Shown here one piece after another: positions 17,650 through 25,619 of a DNA stretch of 50,377 bases; within the stretch, counting starts at the first letter, position 1, and each line of letters opens with the position of its first letter. The translations under genes and the position numbers were made by a program. Source of the DNA: CALCLY01 sp900552775 (lineage in GTDB: Bacteria > Bacillota > Clostridia > UMGS1883 > UMGS1540); NCBI GenBank assembly GCA_937966555.1, contig CALCLY010000019.1, positions 1 through 50,377 of the forward strand. The letters run 5' to 3'. The notes under the pieces are model-generated. The model searched no databases. It was not told the DNA's origin and worked only from the letters and a program-made list of their open reading frames with translations.

Positions 17650-18108
17650 TTAAGCCTCTTTCGGCTGAATATTATCGGCTTTGTCAAGAAAAATTATTCC
17701 GTCAAGATGGTCAAGCTCATGGCATATTGCCCTTGCAAAATAATCGTGTGCTTCAACCTCTATTTCTTCTCCGTGTCTGTTAAAAGCACGGACTTTAACA
17801 TATGTCGGTCTTTTAACGTCGCCTATGCTTGTGGGAACGCTCAAACACCCCTCCGTCATTACCGCTTCTCCGCTCATGTCAATAATTTCGGGGTTTACAA
17901 GTTCCAGAAGACCTTCGCCCACATCAACCACAACCGCACGGCGCAGCACGCCCACCTGCGGTGCCGCAAGACCCACTCCGTCATGCGCATACATAGTTTC
18001 CGCCAGGTCATCGAGAAGCTGACATATTCTGTTATCTATCACGTCTATTTTGCGCGATTTTTTGCGTAAAAGATCGTCTCCCAAAATTCTTATATTTCTA
18101 AGTGACAT
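17650..18108 (-). CDS. def: Peptide deformylase
   Basis: Removes the formyl group from new proteins. 152 residues. All three family motifs are present: GVGLAAPQVG, EGCLSVP and HELDHLDG (metal ligands are the Cys and the two His). I use the ATG at 18108, which has GGAGA six bases upstream; an in-frame ATG four codons earlier has no good ribosome binding site. Single-domain, type 1-like length. Confidence 0.96.
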   Translation of the reverse strand: MSLRNIRILGDDLLRKKSRKIDVIDNRICQLLDDLAETMYAHDGVGLAAPQVGVLRRAVVVDVGEGLLELVNPEIIDMSGEAVMTEGCLSVPTSIGDVKRPTYVKVRAFNRHGEEIEVEAHDYFARAICHELDHLDGIIFLDKADNIQPKEA

Positions 18109-18130
18109 TTTAATCTCCATTCTGCACTTT

Positions 18131-20542
18131 TTATATGGATACCGGATTCAGCATAACCGAAACGGACTGCTTTTTCTCGTTTTCCATAATTTCTTTTAAT
18201 ATTGTGCTTATTTCTTTATTTAAAATACATTTAAACCAAAAGTGCCATCTGTATTTGCTTTTTATTTTATCTATATGACACGGCGCCGCTCTGTAAAGCG
18301 TTACATTTTTTTTGTTTCCTATTTTTTCGGAAACCTCGGAAAAGAGTTTTGCCGCGCATGATTTAACGCCTTCTTCGTCGCTGCCCGTAACCGTTACGTT
18401 TACAATATCGCAGAAAGGCGGATAGCAAAGAGCGCGCCGAAGTTCGAGTTCTTCATTAAAAAATCCCAAGTAATCCTGGCGGCTTGCGTAGCCTATGGTC
18501 GGGTTTTCGGGCATATATGTCTGTATAACCGCTCTGCCGCGCTTATCGCCCCTGCCGCTTCTGCCGCAAACCTGCGTTATTAAATCAAACGTGCGCTCCG
18601 CCGCCTTATAGTCTCCCATATTAAGCAGCTGATCCGCCGCCAGAACGCCTACAAGACTGACGTTTTTAAAGTCGAGTCCCTTTGAAACCATCTGCGTTCC
18701 GAGCAGAATATCTATTCCGTCATTCTGAAAGGAATCCAAAATTTTTTCGTGCGAATCACGTGCGCCGGTTGTATCTATATCCATTCGTATAACGCTTGCG
18801 CTTTCAAATTCCTCAGAAAGTTTTTCTTCTATTTTTTGTGTTCCCGTGCCGAAACCGCGTATTCCGGAGCTTCCGCATTCGGGACACACATCCGGCATTT
18901 TCTTTCTGTGTCCGCAGTAGTGGCACATGAGATAATTGCCGCTTAAATGATATGTCATTGAGATATTGCAGTTTTCGCACATTTCCACATGTCCGCAGCT
19001 GCGGCATGATACAAAAGTGGAATAGCCGCGCCTGTTTAAAAACAGAATCGTCTGCTCACCCATAATTAAATTTCTGTTTATTTCTTTCTTTAAAACCTCT
19101 GAAAAAGGGCTTCTGTTCCCCTGTCTCAATTCTTCTCTCATATCGGCAACGATTGTTTCCGGAAGCCTGACGCCGTTATAGCGGTTTTTCATGGTGCAAA
19201 GGCGGTACATTCCGCACTTTGCTCTGTAATAATCCTCAACCGACGGCGTTGCCGATGCCAAAAGCACGGCGGCATTTTCCGTTTTACCGCGGAAAAGCGC
19301 AACTTCGCGTGCGTCATAGCCTATCCTGTCGCCTGATTTATACGTATCTTCGTGCTCCTCGTCAACTATGACAAGACCGAGATTTACGCACGGCGCAAAC
19401 ACCGCCGAGCGCGCGCCGACAACAACTCTTGCATTGCCGTTTCTTATCCGTTTCCACTCGTCAAAGCGCTCTCCGTCCGAAAGCGAGCTGTGCAAAAGAG
19501 CAACCTCGTGGCCGAATCTGGCTATAAATCTGCTCATCATCTGATAAGTCAGAGATATCTCGGGCACAAGCACAATCGCGCTTTTACCCATTTTAAGAAT
19601 TTTTTCGATGGCGCGTATAAACACCTCTGTTTTTCCGCTCCCCGTAATGCCGTGCAGCAGTACGGGTTTTTGCGGATTATCCGTTTCTTCCGATATAACG
19701 GACAAAACATTTTCCTGCTCACGTGTAAGACGGAAGCGTTCAACATCTTTTTCGGCTTTTTTGTGATGCGGCGTTCTGAATACCTCTATCTGCCTTTTTT
19801 CCAGAATTCCTTTTTGAATCAGCGCATTTACGCTCTGCCTGGTGCAGCCGGCAAACATGCACAAATCGGGTATGCTTAAAAATTCACATTCGCTCATCAC
19901 ATTTATTATGCGCCGCTGCGCCGGAGCTTTTTTGGATATATTCATCGCTTTGTCAAAATCCGAAACGGCAACAACGCCTATAAACTTGTCCGCGCTCATA
20001 TTCTTGTTGTCAAGCTCGGAGAAAAGAATTTTGTTTTCGCAAAGCATGCGGATTTCTCTTCTGACGCTTCTGCCCATATACTTTTTTATTTTGTCGTACT
20101 CCGTTTTCCCGTTTTCACGCAAAAAATCAACTATTTTTTTTGACGCGCCGTCAAGACTGCCCGTTTCGGCATCGGAATAAATACCGATGTATTCTTTTAT
20201 TTTGGTTTTTGCACCCTGCGGCAAAAACAGCTTGAGTGCGTCCGCAAATGTGCAGAAATAGCGTGTTTTAAGCCAATAAGCTTCAAGAAGCCGCTGCCTT
20301 GTAAAAAGAGGTTTGTCATCGATAACCGCACATATATCTTTAATTTTTTCAAGCGCAACACCGCCCGAAGACTCTTTTGAAAGCGCAATTATAAAGCCGA
20401 CATATCTTTTGTTTCCCGCGCCGAACGGCACCTCAACCCTGACGCCGACTGCGGCGGAATCCAAAAGCGTCCGCGGCACTGCGTAATCAAAGATTCTGTC
20501 AACAAACAAAGTACCTGCATCAACCACAACACGTGCTATCAA
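18131..20542 (-). CDS. priA: Primosomal protein N' (replication restart helicase PriA)
   Basis: Superfamily 2 helicase that reloads the replisome at stalled forks. 803 residues. The N-terminal 3'-DNA-binding and winged-helix domains are followed by the helicase core with Walker A HGITGSGKTEVF and the box DEEH, then paired zinc-binding cysteines (CRSCGHVEMCENC and CHYCG...CPECG), FGTGTQKIEE and VSKGLDFKNV. The start is TTG 20542 with GGAGG eight bases upstream. In Bacillus coaBC precedes priA; here rpoZ ends only 21 bases upstream and coaBC is absent from the run. Confidence 0.96.
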   Translation of the reverse strand: MIARVVVDAGTLFVDRIFDYAVPRTLLDSAAVGVRVEVPFGAGNKRYVGFIIALSKESSGGVALEKIKDICAVIDDKPLFTRQRLLEAYWLKTRYFCTFADALKLFLPQGAKTKIKEYIGIYSDAETGSLDGASKKIVDFLRENGKTEYDKIKKYMGRSVRREIRMLCENKILFSELDNKNMSADKFIGVVAVSDFDKAMNISKKAPAQRRIINVMSECEFLSIPDLCMFAGCTRQSVNALIQKGILEKRQIEVFRTPHHKKAEKDVERFRLTREQENVLSVISEETDNPQKPVLLHGITGSGKTEVFIRAIEKILKMGKSAIVLVPEISLTYQMMSRFIARFGHEVALLHSSLSDGERFDEWKRIRNGNARVVVGARSAVFAPCVNLGLVIVDEEHEDTYKSGDRIGYDAREVALFRGKTENAAVLLASATPSVEDYYRAKCGMYRLCTMKNRYNGVRLPETIVADMREELRQGNRSPFSEVLKKEINRNLIMGEQTILFLNRRGYSTFVSCRSCGHVEMCENCNISMTYHLSGNYLMCHYCGHRKKMPDVCPECGSSGIRGFGTGTQKIEEKLSEEFESASVIRMDIDTTGARDSHEKILDSFQNDGIDILLGTQMVSKGLDFKNVSLVGVLAADQLLNMGDYKAAERTFDLITQVCGRSGRGDKRGRAVIQTYMPENPTIGYASRQDYLGFFNEELELRRALCYPPFCDIVNVTVTGSDEEGVKSCAAKLFSEVSEKIGNKKNVTLYRAAPCHIDKIKSKYRWHFWFKCILNKEISTILKEIMENEKKQSVSVMLNPVSI

Positions 20543-20563
20543 TTTTCATACCTCCGGGCAGAT

Positions 20564-20815
20564 TTATTTTTCTACCGCTTCTATAAGCTTTTCCTGCTCG
20601 ACTTCTTCCATCTTCTCAAGTTCATCTTCGGGAACCGGGATAACCTTCACCTTGTCGTTTGCTATATCCCAAACAGCCTTCGTAACCGTTTTGTCAATCT
20701 CGGGGTCTTCCTTTGCCAGTTCTCTCGCTCTTTTCGCTGCCGCTACCACAAGCGTATATCTGCTGTCCATATTTTCTTTTTTCATAAGAACGTTTACATT
20801 AGGTTCAATAATCAT
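20564..20815 (-). CDS. rpoZ: RNA polymerase omega subunit
   Basis: Small subunit that helps assemble beta-prime. 83 residues. The segment SRYTLVVAAAKRARELA is the family signature (conserved helix around residues 18-34), with an acidic C-terminal tail. It occupies the expected place after gmk. The ribosome binding site is GAGAGGG, seven to eight bases before the ATG. Confidence 0.9.
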   Translation of the reverse strand: MIIEPNVNVLMKKENMDSRYTLVVAAAKRARELAKEDPEIDKTVTKAVWDIANDKVKVIPVPEDELEKMEEVEQEKLIEAVEK

Positions 20816-20843
20816 GATATTACCCTCTCTCTTAAATATATAA

Positions 20844-21449
20844 TTAACTGAATATTGTTTTTTTCACATCGTCAAAACATCTTTTTGACGAAAGATGCTC
20901 CGCTTCGATTATACTGTTTATCCGCTCTGCGGCAGCGTCAACATCGTCATTTATCACAAGATAATCGTATTTATCAATCTGGGTAAGCTCCCATTCTGCT
21001 GATTTTAAGCGTTTCTCCAAAGCTTCGGGCGTCTCTGTCTGTCTTTGCGTAAGGCGCTTTTTAAGTTCGGAAAGAGACGGCGGACAAACATATATAAAAA
21101 CTCCCTGCGGGAACTTTTCCTTAACCTGCATAGCCCCGCGCACTTCAATTTCCAAAACAACGTTTATGCCTTTTTCAAGTCTCTCGAAAACCTCGCTTTT
21201 CAGCGTTCCGTAGCAGTTGCCGCAAAACTCTGCATTTTCGAGAAAGCCGTCCTCCTCACGTATCTTTGCAAACCTTTCGCTTGTTATGTAATGATATGAT
21301 ACGCCCTCCGTCTCACCTTCGCGTTTCTTCCTTGTGGTTGCGGAAACAGACATGTATAAATCATTTCTTTTTTCAAACAGATTTTTCATAACCGTCCCTT
21401 TTCCCACTCCGGAAGGGCCGGAAATCACAAGCAAAATTCCCTCAGTCAT
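20844..21449 (-). CDS. gmk: Guanylate kinase
   Basis: Phosphorylates GMP to GDP. 201 residues from ATG 21449, which has GAGGAGG six bases upstream; a 12-codon upstream extension overlaps remA and is not conserved family sequence. The P-loop is ISGPSGVGKGTV near residues 7-18, followed by SVSATTRKKREGE and VSYHYI of the GMP-binding domain. It overlaps remA by 8 bases. Confidence 0.96.
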   Translation of the reverse strand: MTEGILLVISGPSGVGKGTVMKNLFEKRNDLYMSVSATTRKKREGETEGVSYHYITSERFAKIREEDGFLENAEFCGNCYGTLKSEVFERLEKGINVVLEIEVRGAMQVKEKFPQGVFIYVCPPSLSELKKRLTQRQTETPEALEKRLKSAEWELTQIDKYDYLVINDDVDAAAERINSIIEAEHLSSKRCFDDVKKTIFS

Positions 21450-21696
21450 TGTTTTCCTCCTCTTGCGCTTCAAGCCTGTCGGCAATGGTATCGGGAAGGT
21501 TGGCGGACAAAATCACATGATCGCTGTCCGTCACTATAACCGCTCTTGTTCTTCTCCCGTATGTGGCATCTATGAGCCTTCCGTCTTCCCTTGCCTCCTG
21601 AATAGTTCTTTTTATAGGTGCGGAATCGGGCGCCACCACGGCAACAAGCCGTTCCGATGACACAAGGCTTCCGTATCCGATGTTAATAAGCTTCAT
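21442..21696 (-). CDS. remA: RemA/DUF370 family DNA-binding regulator
   Basis: 84 residues. Residues 1-75 match the RemA (YlzA, DUF370) family: MKLINIGYGSLVSSERLVAV, then APIKRTI and DATYGRRTRAV. In Bacillus subtilis RemA is a DNA-binding activator of matrix genes and osmoprotection genes. It lies between yicC and gmk as in Bacillus. The ribosome binding site AGGAG is 6 bases upstream. The acidic tail (EAQEEENND) lies outside the fold. Targets in this organism are unknown. Confidence 0.9.
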   Translation of the reverse strand: MKLINIGYGSLVSSERLVAVVAPDSAPIKRTIQEAREDGRLIDATYGRRTRAVIVTDSDHVILSANLPDTIADRLEAQEEENND

Positions 21697-21705
21697 ACGT
21701 ATCTC

Positions 21706-22584
21706 CTACTCTATATTCTGAATCTGTTCCCTAAGCTTTTCTATACATGACTTCATATCGATTATAAGCTTTGACGTCTCAAGGTCGTTGCATTTTGACC
21801 CTATTGTGTTTGTCTCGCGGTTTGTCTCCTGAATGATAAAATCAAGCTTTCTGCCGACAGGCTCGTCAGACATCAGAAGCTCGCGCATCTGCGCAATGTG
21901 GCTCTTGAGTCTCACGATTTCCTCGTTGACATCCACTTTATCCGCAAAGAAAGCCACTTCGTTTAAAAGGCGCGCTTCATCTACCGGAACTCCGCCGAGA
22001 ATATCGTTTATCTTTTCAAAAAGACGTTTTTTGTAATCTTCGACTATTCCGGGAGCTCTTTTTTCCACGTGAAGGGTGTATTCCTCAAGCGTATTTATTC
22101 CCGAAGCCATATCCTCGTAAAGCTTTTCTCCTTCTTTAAGGCGCATTGCAAAAAAGGCTTCGGCAGCTTCTTTTGCGGTTTCCGTCACAATCTCGGCAAG
22201 AGCTTCATTGTCCTCGCGGACTTTCTGAACATTAAAAATATCGGAAAATCTTGTGAGATGCTTTATGGTCACGGTATCGTAAAGCCCGAGTTTTGCATTC
22301 ATTTCTTCAAGCGCATCTTTATACGCCAGTGCCAGCGGCGTGTTGAGACTTACAGTCTCGTCCGCCCCCTCCGTGTTTTCAAGCGTCAAAAACACGTCGA
22401 TTTTGCCGCGCGAAATCGAAGCGCTCACCGTCTTTTTTAATACGTCCTCCAAAAACATACAGTTCCTCGGAGTTTTAACGTTTATATCGCTGTATCTGTG
22501 ATTTACGCTTTTTATCTCAACCGTAAATCTTTTTTTCAGTCCTTCACGGACTGCCGAGCCGTAACCCGTCATACTCTTAATCAT
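21706..22584 (-). CDS. yicC: YicC/YloC-type endoribonuclease
   Basis: 292 residues. The N-terminus IKSMTGYGSA, the internal VNHRYSDINVKTPR and the C-terminal KLDFIIQETNRETNTIGSK followed by IIDMKSCIEKLREQIQNIE identify the YicC family, which has endoribonuclease activity in characterised members. The start is ATG 22584, with GGGTGAT upstream. It is the first gene of the housekeeping run. No convincing promoter is seen before it: the gap to leuS holds a hairpin repeat without a T-run, so read-through from leuS is likely. Confidence 0.92.
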   Translation of the reverse strand: MIKSMTGYGSAVREGLKKRFTVEIKSVNHRYSDINVKTPRNCMFLEDVLKKTVSASISRGKIDVFLTLENTEGADETVSLNTPLALAYKDALEEMNAKLGLYDTVTIKHLTRFSDIFNVQKVREDNEALAEIVTETAKEAAEAFFAMRLKEGEKLYEDMASGINTLEEYTLHVEKRAPGIVEDYKKRLFEKINDILGGVPVDEARLLNEVAFFADKVDVNEEIVRLKSHIAQMRELLMSDEPVGRKLDFIIQETNRETNTIGSKCNDLETSKLIIDMKSCIEKLREQIQNIE

Positions 22585-22613
22585 AATTATCACCCTACAC
22601 TTTCAAAATAAAT

Positions 22614-22643
22614 CGTAGGGACAATTCAAAAATTGTCCGCGCG
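22614..22643. repeat. Short palindromic repeat, GTAGGG family, AT-stem variant
   Basis: GTAGGG is followed by a stem GGACAATT/AATTGTCC with loop CAAA, then CCGCG. It has the same layout as the GTAGGGGCGACC...GGTCGCCCG repeats at 28351, 32439 and 50200, but the stem bases are replaced on both arms. Confidence 0.7.
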
Positions 22644-22659
22644 TAAATGGCGTACCCCA

Positions 22660-25071
22660 TTATCTTACGACAATGTTTACCAATTTGTCCGGCACAGCAA
22701 TAACCTTTACAATTTGCTTATCTCCGACAGCTGCCGAAACCTCGTCTTTCGCCATAACAAATTCCGAAAGCGCGTCTCTGTCAAGTCCTGCCGCAACAGA
22801 CATTTTTCCTCTGATTTTGCCGTTTACCTGGAATACAATTTCTATTTCGTCGTCACGCGTCTTGTCCTCATCGTAGGAAGGCCACTCCGCGTTGTGAATA
22901 TATCCTTCAAAACCGCAGTTTTGCCACATTTCTTCCGTGATATGCGGAGCTGTGGGATTTAAAAGCAGCAAAAGCGTTCTGAATTCGCCGCGCGTGATGC
23001 TTCCCGCTTTGTAAAAATCGTTTACAAGCGACATAAGCGCCGCAACAGCGGTATTGAATTTCATTTTTTCAATATCGTCGGAAACCTTTTTAATCGTCTT
23101 GTGCATGTTGTTCTCAAGTTCTTTTGAATAGCTGTCGCCGTCTGTCAGCATATCCTGAAGTTTCCACACGCGCTCTATAAACTTATGACAGCCGCGAACC
23201 CCGTTTTCGCTCCACGGCGTTGCCTGATCGAACGCGCCGATAAACATTTCATATGTTCTGAACGTATCCGCACCGAACTTGTCCACAACCTCATCGGGAT
23301 TTACCACGTTGCCCCTTGATTTTGACATTTTCTCGTTGTTTTCGCCGAGAATCATGCCGTGCGACGTTCTCTTTTTATACGGCTCGGGAGTTTTAACAAC
23401 GCCGATGTCGTAGAGGAACTTGTGCCAGAATCTTGAATAGAGCAAATGAAGCGTTGTGTGCTCCATGCCGCCGTTATACCAGTCAACGGGCAGCCAGTAA
23501 TTGAGCTTGTCCTGTGCCGCCAAAGCGTCATCGTTATGCGGATCGATATATCTTAAGAAATACCATGACGAGCCTGCCCACTGAGGCATTGTGTCCGTCT
23601 CGCGTCTTGCAGGTCCTCCGCAGTGGGGGCATGTTGTCTTTATCCAGTCCTCAGCCTTTGAAAGCGGAGATTCGCCCTCATCGCCCGGAGTGAAATCTTC
23701 GATTTCGGGGAGCGTGAGCGGAAGGCTCTCTTCGGGAAGCGCCACCCAGCCGCATTTATCGCACCAAACAAGCGGAATGGGCTCTCCCCAATATCTCTGT
23801 CTCGAAAATACCCAGTCGCGCAGCTTGTAATTTACTTTTTTCTTGCCTATTCCTTTTTCTTCAAGGTATTCAATCATCTTTTTAATGGCGTCTTTGACCT
23901 TAAGACCTGTCAAAAAGCCCGAATTTACCATAACACCGTCGGCAACATCCGTGTAAGCCTCTTTCTGAACGTCCTCACCGCCGCCCACAACTTCTATAAT
24001 AGGAAGATTGAATTTCTTTGCAAAATCCCAGTCGCGCTCATCGTGCGCCGGAACTGCCATAATCGCACCCGTGCCGTACGTCATCAATACATAGTCCGAA
24101 ATCCATACCGGAATCTCATTTCCCGTTACGGGATTTATCGCCTTGATTCCGCAGAGCTCAACGCCCGTTTTGTCTTTGGCCATCTCCGTTCTTTCGAATT
24201 CCGATTTGTGCGCCGCCTGCTTCTGATATTCGCGCACCGCATCAAGATTTGTAATTCTGTCCGCAAGCTCGTCTATATACGGGTGCTCGGGAGACAGAAC
24301 CATATATGTAGCGCCGAAAAGCGTGTCGGGTCTTGTGGTGTAAACCGTAAGGCTCTTATCTGTATCGGCAAGCTTAAAGTCAACTTCCGCGCCCTCGCTT
24401 CTGCCTATCCAGTTAATCTGAGAAACCTTAACTTTGTCTATGTAGTCAAGACCTTCAAGGTCATCTATAAGTCTCTGCGCATACTCGGTGATTCTAAGCA
24501 TCCACTGGCTTTTGCGCTTCTGCACAACTTCGCCGCCGCAGCGCTCGCACACACCGCCCACAACTTCTTCGTTTGCAAGACCGACTTTGCACGATGTGCA
24601 CCAGTTTATCGGCATTTCCTGCTTATATGCAAGACCCTTTTCAAAAAGCTTTAAGAATATCCACTGCGTCCATTTGTAGTAGCTCGGGTCTGTGGTATTT
24701 ATCTCTCTGTCCCAGTCAAACGAAAAGCCGATGCTTTTAAGCTGTCTTTTAAAATTCTTTATATTGTTTTCCGTAACAATATGCGGATGAATCTTGTTTG
24801 CAATGGCATAGTTTTCCGTGGGCAGACCGAACGCGTCCCATCCCATCGGATACAAAACATTGTAGCCTTCAAGTCTGCGCTTTCTGCAAATAATATCGAG
24901 CGCCGTATAGCTTCTCGGGTGTCCTACATGCAGACCGTGTCCCGAAGGATACGGAAACTCCACCAGTCCGTAAAACTTTTTCTTTGAAAAATCATCTTCG
25001 GCGCGGAAAGTCTTGTCCTCATCCCAGAAATCCTGCCACTTTTTTTCGATTTTGTGAAAATCGTAATTCAT
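22660..25071 (-). CDS. leuS: Leucyl-tRNA synthetase
   Basis: Class I aminoacyl-tRNA synthetase, 803 residues. The HIGH-type motif is in PYPSGHGLHVGH, the CP1 editing domain contains TTRPDTLFGATY, and the KMSKS motif is EKMSKSRGN. Zinc cysteine pairs are CTSC/CERC and CDKC/CPHC. I take the start at ATG 25071 (MNYDFHKIEKKWQ); a GTG four codons upstream overlaps the Shine-Dalgarno AAGGAG. It follows rsfS by 18 bases and shares its promoter. Confidence 0.97.
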   Translation of the reverse strand: MNYDFHKIEKKWQDFWDEDKTFRAEDDFSKKKFYGLVEFPYPSGHGLHVGHPRSYTALDIICRKRRLEGYNVLYPMGWDAFGLPTENYAIANKIHPHIVTENNIKNFKRQLKSIGFSFDWDREINTTDPSYYKWTQWIFLKLFEKGLAYKQEMPINWCTSCKVGLANEEVVGGVCERCGGEVVQKRKSQWMLRITEYAQRLIDDLEGLDYIDKVKVSQINWIGRSEGAEVDFKLADTDKSLTVYTTRPDTLFGATYMVLSPEHPYIDELADRITNLDAVREYQKQAAHKSEFERTEMAKDKTGVELCGIKAINPVTGNEIPVWISDYVLMTYGTGAIMAVPAHDERDWDFAKKFNLPIIEVVGGGEDVQKEAYTDVADGVMVNSGFLTGLKVKDAIKKMIEYLEEKGIGKKKVNYKLRDWVFSRQRYWGEPIPLVWCDKCGWVALPEESLPLTLPEIEDFTPGDEGESPLSKAEDWIKTTCPHCGGPARRETDTMPQWAGSSWYFLRYIDPHNDDALAAQDKLNYWLPVDWYNGGMEHTTLHLLYSRFWHKFLYDIGVVKTPEPYKKRTSHGMILGENNEKMSKSRGNVVNPDEVVDKFGADTFRTYEMFIGAFDQATPWSENGVRGCHKFIERVWKLQDMLTDGDSYSKELENNMHKTIKKVSDDIEKMKFNTAVAALMSLVNDFYKAGSITRGEFRTLLLLLNPTAPHITEEMWQNCGFEGYIHNAEWPSYDEDKTRDDEIEIVFQVNGKIRGKMSVAAGLDRDALSEFVMAKDEVSAAVGDKQIVKVIAVPDKLVNIVVR

Positions 25072-25089
25072 ATCGGTGTACACTCCTTG

Positions 25090-25434
25090 TTATTTATATG
25101 ATAACTTCTCCGCGTCTCCCCAAAGACGATCCAGAGAATAAAAATCGCGCATGTCATTTTTAAATACGTGAATAACCACACTGCCGTAATCTATCAATAT
25201 CCACTGACAGCTTTTGTAGCCTTCAAGTCTTAAAGGTTCCGTGCCGCATTCCTCCTTGAGCATTTCAACCACGTTGTCCGCCAGCGCCTTAACCTGTGTT
25301 GTTGAGCTGCCGGTGCATATTACAAAATAATCGGCAATGCTTGTCAATTCGGAAATGTTAAGTATTTCAATGTCTGCCGCTTTTTTTGCGTCAAGGATTT
25401 CAGCGGATTTTACCGCCAATTCCATAGCCTCCAA
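25090..25434 (-). CDS. rsfS: Ribosome silencing factor RsfS
   Basis: Binds uL14 and blocks subunit joining when nutrients are short. 114 residues. The typical segments ADYFVICTGSSTTQVKA and GYKSCQWILIDYGSVVIHVF are present. The start is TTG 25434 with AGGGGG seven to eight bases upstream; the ATG three codons later has its GGAGG too close. A long upstream extension of the frame runs through the promoter and the palindrome and was discarded. It is more often found with nadD and yqeK; here it heads a two-gene unit with leuS. Confidence 0.93.
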   Translation of the reverse strand: MEAMELAVKSAEILDAKKAADIEILNISELTSIADYFVICTGSSTTQVKALADNVVEMLKEECGTEPLRLEGYKSCQWILIDYGSVVIHVFKNDMRDFYSLDRLWGDAEKLSYK

Positions 25435-25470
25435 AAACACTACCCCCTTATAGCATACTATATCTTTTAT

Positions 25471-25499
25471 ATTATACACCATCTTTTTCGGTTTGTCCA
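25471..25499 (-). promoter_or_regulatory. Promoter of rsfS-leuS
   Basis: Minus strand: -35 TGGACA (25499-25494), 17-base spacer, -10 TATAAT (25476-25471). Confidence 0.7.
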
Positions 25500-25534
25500 C
25501 AAATTTTACAAAAAAACAGTAACAAAACAAAGAA

Positions 25535-25580
25535 GAACGGAAGGCTTGAAAAGCCAATTGGCTTTTCAAGCCTTCCGTTC
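25535..25580 (-). terminator. Perfect 46-bp palindrome, likely terminator of the oxidoreductase gene
   Basis: Each 23-base arm is the exact reverse complement of the other with no spacer (the centre is CCAATTGG). On the minus strand it is followed by a T-rich tail (TTCTTTGTTTTGTTACTGTTTTTTTG). It lies 37 bases after the stop of the FAD oxidoreductase and before the rsfS promoter. It could terminate transcription, but a zero-spacer palindrome of this length is unusual. Confidence 0.7.
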
Positions 25581-25589
25581 CGTCATTCG

Positions 25590-25619
25590 GCAGTGGCGCA
25601 CAATTTTAATTGTTGCCTA
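25590..25619. repeat. Divergent GTAGGG-type palindrome at the oxidoreductase stop codon
   Basis: On the minus strand, TAGG is followed by ACAATT...AATTGT and then CGCC, resembling the repeat at 22614. It directly abuts the stop codon at 25617-25619. Membership is tentative. Confidence 0.4.

Noticed and set aside
25435..25569. N-terminal extension of the RsfS frame
   Set aside because: It crosses the promoter and the 46-bp palindrome; family proteins start near the TTG at 25434.
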